DNA from: Psychrobacter sp. Choline-02u-9
Lineage (GTDB): Bacteria > Pseudomonadota > Gammaproteobacteria > Pseudomonadales > Moraxellaceae
Assembly (NCBI RefSeq): GCF_002836505.1
Contig: NZ_PJBF01000041.1
Coordinates: 186,001 to 250,000, forward strand
Length of the DNA: 64,000 bases
Direction: 5' to 3'
Below are positions 55,346-64,000 of this stretch, one piece after another (the stretch's first letter is position 1; every line of letters starts with the position of its first letter). The position numbers were made by a program, and so were the translations under genes. A model generated the notes under the pieces. That model saw only the letters and a program-made list of their open reading frames with translations. It ran no database searches and was not told the origin of the DNA.

Positions 55346-57820
55346 TTATTTATCTTGGTCACCAAGCTTGTAAGCTAAGACATAATCACCAATGGTTGTG
55401 CCAACTGAACCATGACCACCTGCGACCAATACGACCATTTGCTCACCTTTAGAGTTCAAGTAAGTCATTGGCGTGGCTTGACCACCTGCTGGAATACGAA
55501 CATTCCATAGCACGTCGCCATTTTTTAAGTCATAAGCTCGGAAGTTGTTTTCTGTCGCCGCTGACAAGAATGCGACGCCGCCTTTAGTGATGATAGGTCC
55601 ACCGATACCAGGTACGCCCAGTTCCAGTTTGATAGGAATAGGAGACAAGTCTTGTACCGTACCATTTTTGCGCTGATAAGCGATATCACCTGTGGCTAGG
55701 TCAGCACCAGCGATTGTGCCCCATGGTGGCTGCTGACAAGGTACGCCTAATGGTGACAAGAAGGGCCCCAATTCTACTGCATAATCTGCACCTTCATTGG
55801 CATTGACGCCTTGCTCGCCTTTATTGGTTTCTGCATCGCCCAACGTGTCTCTAGGAATGAGTTTTGAGGTAAATGCCAAGTAAGTCGGCATACCAAACAT
55901 CACGCCATTCTCAGGATCGACTGCAATACCGCCCCAATTAAAGGTACCAAAGTTACCAGGATAGACCAAGCTACCATTGGTTGATGGCGGGGTATAGCGA
56001 CCATCATAGTTGAGCTGATTGAACTCAATACGGCACATCATTTGATCGACGAGACTGGCACCCCACATGTCTTTTTCAGTCAGTGGTTCAGGCTCAAAGC
56101 TCAAGCCAGAATAAGGCTGAGTTGGCGCTGCGTGCTCTCCCGCTATGAGATAGCCTTGCGGTGCAGGACGTTCTTTAATCGGTACAATAGGCTCACCCGT
56201 TGCGCGGTTCAAGACGTATACATCACCTTGTTTGGTTGGCACAACCAGCGCAGGCTGTACACCATCGGCCGTATCTAGATCAAGTAAGGTTGGCTGAGCA
56301 GGCGTGTCCATGTCCCAAAGGTCATGATGCACAAACTGCTGAACCCAGCGTGCTTCGCCAGTCTTGATATCTAGAGCGACAACAGACGTTGCATACTTTT
56401 CTTCAGCGGCATTTCGATAACTACCTAGCTGATCTGGCGTACGGTTACCCATAGGGAAGTAGGCCAATCCAAGCTCTTCATCGGCAGTAGCGACTGACCA
56501 TGAATTTGGCGAGCTGGTCTTATAAGTTTGGGTTGGATCATTGACATCGAAAGGCGCTGTATTATCAGGATCGCCTGAATCCCAGTTCCAAAGAAGCTCA
56601 CCGGTATTGACATCATACGCACGGATCACACCAGAAGGCGAGTTGACGTCATAGTTATCATTGACAGCACCGGCGACGATGATGGTATCGCCCGCGATGA
56701 CTGGTGGTGACGTAGAATAATAGTAACCTGCTTGATTGAACGGCATGTTATGCATCAAGTCTAATGCACCATCATCACCAAAATCTTGGCAGCGTTGCCC
56801 AGTATTTGGATCGAGTGCATACAACTTCGCATCAGACGTTGGGATAAATATCTTGGCATCGCATTGCTTAGATGCATTTTCAAAGGTATTACCAGCAATT
56901 TTCTGTACTTGCACGGGGCTGGTCGCTTGACCCGCATAATAAGATACGCCGCGACAGGTTTGGTGCTGACGTTGTAAGTTTTCCTCTACTTGAGGATCAA
57001 ACTTCCACAGCGTCTCACCAGAGTCGGCATCTAGCGCTAGTACCCAGTTGTGAGGGGTACATAAGTATAAACCGTTGCCAATCTTTAATGGTGTTGCCTG
57101 ATAAGTGGTCTCACCGACATCGTTAGGACCTTTGACATCACCTGTTTGGATTTGCCATGCCAGTTCTAAATCTTTGACGTTATCGGTATTGATTTTATCT
57201 AGAGGTGAGTAGCGCTGACCATAATCAGTACGACCATACGCGCTCCATTCGCCATCTGGCGTTTGCTGACCGTTTGATAACGGATCACCAAGGTTGGCTG
57301 AGGTCTCATCTGAGCTGACGTTTTGCTCGTCATCATTTGCAGCAGTCAAGTTAAGCTCACCGAGTTTGTCAGTGGCATTATTAGCTAGACTACCAAAAGA
57401 GAGTAGTGCACCTACGATTACGCTTACGAGCAGTCCCCAATAATACAGAGGGCTTTTCTTAACGTTGTTTATAGTTGGTGTGCTATTTGAAGCTACTTGA
57501 GTTTTAGGCCCACGCATTTTGTTGGATACCCATGGCAATAGCATGAGCAAACCAAATATAAGCGGGAAGCCAACTCGAGGTGCTAGCGCCCACCAATAGA
57601 ACCCAGATTCCCAAAGTGCCCAAGCCATGGTCGCTACGATAAATAGCGCATATAACCCGTAAGCACTCCAGTGTTTTTTGAACAATAAAAAAGCTGTCGT
57701 TAGTATAATGACGCCAGCAATGAGGTAGTAAGGACTACCGCCTAAGGACAATAAATAAGCGCCGCCAATGAGTAGAGGGGCGGCAAAAATTGCCATAATG
57801 ATCGCTACGAGTTTTTCCAT
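55346..57820 (-). CDS. gcd: Membrane-bound PQQ-dependent glucose dehydrogenase
   Basis: This quinoprotein oxidises aldose sugars to lactones in the periplasm and passes electrons to ubiquinone. The ATG at 57820 is chosen, preceded by AGGTGAT; a TTG start at 57850 is possible. Five N-terminal membrane helices (about residues 5-155, of which one lies at the domain boundary) anchor the eight-bladed propeller. Typical segments are DGEWSAYGRTDYGQRYSPLD, LYLCTPHNWVLALDADSGE, HQTCRGVSYY, WDSGDPDNTAPF and FVHHDLWDMDTPAQPTL. Length is ~824 residues against 796 in E. coli. No PQQ synthesis genes are in the window. A large inverted repeat lies 38 bases upstream. Confidence 0.94.
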   Translation of the reverse strand: MEKLVAIIMAIFAAPLLIGGAYLLSLGGSPYYLIAGVIILTTAFLLFKKHWSAYGLYALFIVATMAWALWESGFYWWALAPRVGFPLIFGLLMLLPWVSNKMRGPKTQVASNSTPTINNVKKSPLYYWGLLVSVIVGALLSFGSLANNATDKLGELNLTAANDDEQNVSSDETSANLGDPLSNGQQTPDGEWSAYGRTDYGQRYSPLDKINTDNVKDLELAWQIQTGDVKGPNDVGETTYQATPLKIGNGLYLCTPHNWVLALDADSGETLWKFDPQVEENLQRQHQTCRGVSYYAGQATSPVQVQKIAGNTFENASKQCDAKIFIPTSDAKLYALDPNTGQRCQDFGDDGALDLMHNMPFNQAGYYYSTSPPVIAGDTIIVAGAVNDNYDVNSPSGVIRAYDVNTGELLWNWDSGDPDNTAPFDVNDPTQTYKTSSPNSWSVATADEELGLAYFPMGNRTPDQLGSYRNAAEEKYATSVVALDIKTGEARWVQQFVHHDLWDMDTPAQPTLLDLDTADGVQPALVVPTKQGDVYVLNRATGEPIVPIKERPAPQGYLIAGEHAAPTQPYSGLSFEPEPLTEKDMWGASLVDQMMCRIEFNQLNYDGRYTPPSTNGSLVYPGNFGTFNWGGIAVDPENGVMFGMPTYLAFTSKLIPRDTLGDAETNKGEQGVNANEGADYAVELGPFLSPLGVPCQQPPWGTIAGADLATGDIAYQRKNGTVQDLSPIPIKLELGVPGIGGPIITKGGVAFLSAATENNFRAYDLKNGDVLWNVRIPAGGQATPMTYLNSKGEQMVVLVAGGHGSVGTTIGDYVLAYKLGDQDK

Positions 57821-57857
57821 GAGCGGTATCACCTGTTTACAAAAGAGCAAGTTAATA

Positions 57858-57908
57858 TGTATTGATATTTAGTCACAAATCAATTTCATTCGACCAAATA
57901 TCAATACA
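57858..57908. promoter_or_regulatory. Large inverted repeat upstream of gcd
   Basis: TGTATTGATATTTAGTC (57858-57874) and GACCAAATATCAATACA (57892-57908) are inverted copies matching at 16 of 17 positions with a 17-base spacer. It lies just upstream of the gcd start, between gcd and a CysB-like LysR gene. It may be a paired operator or a leader hairpin. Confidence 0.65.
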
Positions 57909-58024
57909 AGTGTGAATAATATATAAAAGAAACATTGAATAACGTTCTAGAATCTATTTTATCATCCACAGCTCAGTCTAGTAAGGGTGAGCAAGTCTGA
58001 GATACTTTATTTAACAAATGCTCA

Positions 58025-58954
58025 TTAATTTGCAAATTGCTTTTGGCATAGCTCCATGAATGCGCGACCATATTGACGGATTTCTGCATCATCACGTACC
58101 GCCATCCAACTGGTAAAGCGACCAAAATGATCGACGGGGATGGCCGTCAGGTTTTGATAATGACTTGGCTCAAATGCCATTTCTGCGATGATACCAATAC
58201 CTAGGCCTAGACCGACATAGGTGCTGATCACATCGGCATCGAGCGCCGCTAATACGATATCTGGCTCCAGCCCTGCTTCGTCGAACGTCTTGTCAATCGC
58301 GCCGCGTCCTGTAAAACCACCGTGATAGGTCACAATCGGATAGCTGGCAAGTGTGGGCAGGTCAATAGACTCTTGGCTAGCCAGTTCGTGATCACTTGGT
58401 ACGATAACGCGATGCGTCCAGTCATAGTAACGGTAGCATCTAAGATAATTATTATGTAGCAAGGACTCAGTAGCGATACCGATATCGGCTTGACCACGTA
58501 TGACCATCTGAGCGATGGTCTCAGGATCTGCTTGTTGCAAAATCAAATTTACCTTAGGGAAACGATCTTTGAACTCTTTAACCACTTGCGGCAGTACATA
58601 ACGCGCTTGTGTGTGAGTGGTGGCAATCGTCAGCGTACCGATATTAGGATTATTAAAGTCTAAACTGAGGTTTTCAATGGTACGAATTTCAGCAAAGATA
58701 GACTCGATATGAGGCATAAGCGCTGTGCCCATAGTGGTCAGTCCCGTCAGGCGTTTGCCTTGGCGCACGAATACTTCCGTCTTTAACTGGTTTTCTAACG
58801 CAGCAATATGCTTTGATAAGCTTGATTGACTGGTATGTAGCACGGTCGCCGCCTGGCTTAAGTTATAACCGTTAATCACCGTATGCCATACTGTTTCTAG
58901 CTGTTTGAGCTGAATCTGCAAATGCCGTTGGTTGACCACTACGTCGATTGCCAT
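58025..58954 (-). CDS. LysR family regulator, CysB-like
   Basis: This 309-residue regulator has an N-terminal winged helix-turn-helix with LSQAATVLHTSQSSLSKHIA and ALENQLKTEVFVRQGKRLTG (about residues 32-70). Its effector domain carries the CysB/Cbl signature TTHTQARYVLPQVVKEFKDR (about residues 111-130) and GADIGIATESL-like GQADIGIATESLLH. CysB-type proteins activate sulfur assimilation genes and sense acetylserine, thiosulfate or sulfide. It may be CysB itself, but the gene neighbourhood (gcd, katG) gives no support. A palindrome starts 12 bases before its start codon. Confidence 0.85.
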   Translation of the reverse strand: MAIDVVVNQRHLQIQLKQLETVWHTVINGYNLSQAATVLHTSQSSLSKHIAALENQLKTEVFVRQGKRLTGLTTMGTALMPHIESIFAEIRTIENLSLDFNNPNIGTLTIATTHTQARYVLPQVVKEFKDRFPKVNLILQQADPETIAQMVIRGQADIGIATESLLHNNYLRCYRYYDWTHRVIVPSDHELASQESIDLPTLASYPIVTYHGGFTGRGAIDKTFDEAGLEPDIVLAALDADVISTYVGLGLGIGIIAEMAFEPSHYQNLTAIPVDHFGRFTSWMAVRDDAEIRQYGRAFMELCQKQFAN

Positions 58955-58966
58955 AACTTAATCCTA

Positions 58967-58982
58967 TTGTATAAATATACAA
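58967..58982. promoter_or_regulatory. Palindrome next to the CysB-like regulator start
   Basis: TTGTATAAATATACAA has perfect 7-bp arms with a 2-base centre, 12 bases upstream of the start codon. The position suits autorepression; LysR sites usually have a longer spacer, so the binding protein is uncertain. Confidence 0.5.
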
Positions 58983-59243
58983 ACCTCGTCTGTATATGAA
59001 AGTAAAAATGTCTGAACATACAGTAATAAAGTAGTGTAAAACAAAGCTATTATTCTTGTATATAATAAATAGCTATCAATTTATGATAATTATGAATATA
59101 GAATTTGTATTTTGCAATGCTAAAAAATTATTCGTTCAGTAAATGCTGCTTAGTCAGTAAGCGTTGTTTATCCAGAGAAGCCATTTGACCTAACAACTTA
59201 TAAAGAGCGGTCACTATTAAGCATAAAAAACTAAGCATAAAAA

Positions 59244-59271
59244 AACAGCTACCTTCTGAAAGATAGCTGTT
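59244..59271 (-). terminator. Intrinsic terminator of katG
   Basis: AACAGCTACCTT pairs with AAGATAGCTGTT (one mismatch); on the minus strand it is followed by seven T residues, about 80 bases past the katG stop. Confidence 0.8.
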
Positions 59272-59349
59272 CGTCAGTTATAAAGTTATTTATTACTATT
59301 AATATTTACTACTATTAATTAGTCGGTATTGACCAACTTCAAACTTGGT

Positions 59350-62316
<2,967 letters not shown>

Positions 62317-64000
62317 ATGTCTGCTGTCAAATCTGTACCGCCCAATCAACCAATTGCCAAAAAGTCATGGGGCGAGGCTACAAAAGCTTATCTCGATCCT
62401 CGTGTCATTATTATGCTGTTTTTGGGGTTCTCAGCGGGTATACCTATTCTGCTGATTTTCTCAAGTCTGTCGCTATGGCTGAGAGAAGCAGGCATTGATC
62501 GTAGTGTCGTCACTATGTTCAGCTGGGCAGCACTGGGGTATTCGTTCAAGTTTATTTGGGCGCCATTGATTGATGCGCTCCCTGTACCGTTTTTGACCAA
62601 GTGGCTAGGGCGTCGTCGTAGTTGGATGGTGGTATCACAGCTGCTTATCGTGCTGGCAATCTTTTTGATGGCAAGGGTAAATCCTGTTAGCGAAGATGTC
62701 TTGGTTTATATGGCAGGCGCGGCCGTGCTGCTTGGGTTCTCTTCTGCGACGCAAGATATCGTGATTGATGCGTACCGTATTGAGCTTGCGCCGCCGTCTA
62801 TGCAGTCTATCTTGTCCTCTATCTATGTGTCAGGCTACCGTATCGGTATGATTGTCGCAGGGGCAGGCGCGTTATATTTGGCTGATTATTTCGGCTCAAA
62901 TGAGACGTTTTATAGTTATGAAGCATGGCGCAATACCTATTACATCATGGCAGGAGTCATGACGTTAGGGGTATTAACGACGTTTGCTAGTTATGAGCCA
63001 ACCGCTGAGACCCTGCAAAGTAAAAAGCAGAAGGGTAACTTAAAAGTATTCCTAATTTATTCGGCGTTACTGCTTATCCCAGGTCTGCTGTTTGGTGTTA
63101 TTTACTTGATTAATATTTTGATCAATACAGTATTTGATAGCACAGTGGCCTTGATACCACTAATGGTAATGCCAGCGATTAAATTTTACTTTTTAGCATT
63201 GGTCGCGTGCGCGCCATTGTTATTACTGTACTTTATTATTAATCAACCAAAAATCATTAACAAAGCCCCGTTGGTCGCTGAAACTCGTGAAGACTACGTC
63301 AGACTGGTAGCGTTGTTTGTATTTTCAGTGATTGCCTTTATCGCTGCTTATATATTGATGGGACAAGTCTTACCAGAGTTCGAAGGCGCGTTTTCTAGTT
63401 TCTTTGTAGAAACCTTGCACTTGTTAGTAAGCCTAGGCGCGGCAATGGCAGCAGGTTATGCACTAGTACAAGTAGGACTGGTGAAAAAAGAAGTGGCCAT
63501 GGCAACATGGATCGAGCCTGTCTTAGATTTTTTCCGACGTTATGGCAAAAAAGCCCTGCTACTATTAGCCTTGATTGGTCTATACCGTATCTCAGATATC
63601 GTCGCAGGCGTGATCTCCAACGTCTTTTATCAAGATATGGGCTTTAGCAAAACAGATATCGCCAATGCCGTAAAACTGGTCGGTGTGATTATGGCAATTG
63701 CAGGTGGCTTCTTGGGCGGGATTTTGGCTCAGCGTTTCCGTATTATGCATGCCATGATGATTGGTGCGATTTTAGCGTGTGCGACCAACCTGTTGTTTGT
63801 GGTATTGACATACAACCCAGGTAGCCTGCCGATCATGTATATGGCAGTGATATTTGATAACTTGGCTGCGGGCCTTGCGAGCGCTGTATTTATCGCTTTC
63901 TTATCAGCACTAACCTCGATTCGCTTTACCGCGGTACAGTATGCGATTTTTTCCTCACTGATGACGCTAATACCCAAAGTAATGGGTGGTTATTCTGGTG
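62317..64000 (+). CDS. ampG: AmpG-like muropeptide MFS transporter, 3'-truncated by window edge
   Basis: The frame is open from the ATG at 62317 to the last base (561 codons), with GGTGAGTT before the start. After a ~25-residue polar N-terminus it encodes repeated membrane helices with AmpG features: RVIIMLFLGFSAGIPILLIF, SWAALGYSFKFIWAPLIDAL, GRRRSWMVVSQ, SATQDIVIDAYRIE and the later FYQDMGFSKTDIANAVKLVG. AmpG imports GlcNAc-anhydroMurNAc peptides for cell-wall recycling and affects beta-lactamase induction. The length already exceeds 491-residue E. coli AmpG, partly from an extra hydrophobic pair near residues 235-320; the stop codon lies outside. Confidence 0.93.
   Translation, partial: MSAVKSVPPNQPIAKKSWGEATKAYLDPRVIIMLFLGFSAGIPILLIFSSLSLWLREAGIDRSVVTMFSWAALGYSFKFIWAPLIDALPVPFLTKWLGRRRSWMVVSQLLIVLAIFLMARVNPVSEDVLVYMAGAAVLLGFSSATQDIVIDAYRIELAPPSMQSILSSIYVSGYRIGMIVAGAGALYLADYFGSNETFYSYEAWRNTYYIMAGVMTLGVLTTFASYEPTAETLQSKKQKGNLKVFLIYSALLLIPGLLFGVIYLINILINTVFDSTVALIPLMVMPAIKFYFLALVACAPLLLLYFIINQPKIINKAPLVAETREDYVRLVALFVFSVIAFIAAYILMGQVLPEFEGAFSSFFVETLHLLVSLGAAMAAGYALVQVGLVKKEVAMATWIEPVLDFFRRYGKKALLLLALIGLYRISDIVAGVISNVFYQDMGFSKTDIANAVKLVGVIMAIAGGFLGGILAQRFRIMHAMMIGAILACATNLLFVVLTYNPGSLPIMYMAVIFDNLAAGLASAVFIAFLSALTSIRFTAVQYAIFSSLMTLIPKVMGGYSG

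Larger units (their letters stand above)
58955..59349. other. Intergenic stretch between LysR gene and katG
   Basis: No gene seen in 395 bases. It contains the palindrome at 58967-58982, other TTGTATA-like words near 59055, and the katG terminator. Confidence 0.5.

Overview
The window looks like a chromosomal segment of a Psychrobacter-like member of the Moraxellaceae (Gammaproteobacteria). This rests on the gene families and their arrangement (dnaG-rpoD, bamD/rluD/pgeF, tolQRAB, a RoxA-type oxygenase, CysB-like LysR, AmpG), the AT-leaning composition with many short intergenic hairpins, and the acidic or Asn/Gln-rich extensions on housekeeping proteins. I cannot name the species from sequence alone. 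No rRNA, tRNA, CRISPR array, prophage or transposase gene was seen.

Layout. 1-4.1 kb: the end of a SulP anion transporter, an ArsR-type regulator, and a MarR / siderophore-reductase / DUF2798 operon with two matching operator-like repeats in its promoter. 4.4-10.5 kb (minus strand): rpoD, dnaG and bamD. 11.2-13.4 kb: rluD and pgeF. 13.6-16.6 kb: a YeeE/YedE sulfur-compound transporter, an 11-copy decamer repeat, a flavodoxin-like protein and a 41-residue lipoprotein.

16.9-32.4 kb is a self-contained purine degradation island. xdhA-xdhB-xdhC and guaD (plus strand) convert guanine and hypoxanthine to urate. uraD-uraH-puuD-puuE-alc-allA (minus strand) take urate through 5-hydroxyisourate, OHCU, allantoin, allantoate and ureidoglycolate to glyoxylate and urea. 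An NCS2 permease imports the substrate. A RutR-like TetR protein sits in the middle. Three near-identical palindromes (core TGACYAAWTRGTCA or its complement) lie before xdhA, between uraD and the tetR gene, and before the permease, which suggests one local regulon. No urease is in the window.

32.6-38.3 kb: tolQRAB (pal is not adjacent) and a second, AzgA-like purine permease. 39-43 kb: PutA lacking the DNA-binding domain, followed by a separate gene that matches the C-terminal domain of long PutA proteins, i.e. a split PutA. 43.2-55 kb: roxA-like oxygenase, small lipoprotein, purB, mnmA, ispF, grxD, an unrecognised 182-residue protein, mnmG, an AEC transporter, a small membrane protein and a luciferase-like flavin oxidoreductase. 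55.3-64 kb: membrane PQQ glucose dehydrogenase, CysB-like regulator, katG and the start of ampG.

Two families of short non-coding mobile-element-like repeats are present. One is a 132-bp element in two identical copies (22527-22658 and 48641-48772), each with 24-bp terminal inverted repeats and its own 8-bp target duplication. The other is a diverged 171-bp pair before mnmG with AGGGCGTGT ends. A perfect 32-bp palindrome at 2161-2192 has the same AGGGCGTGT ends.
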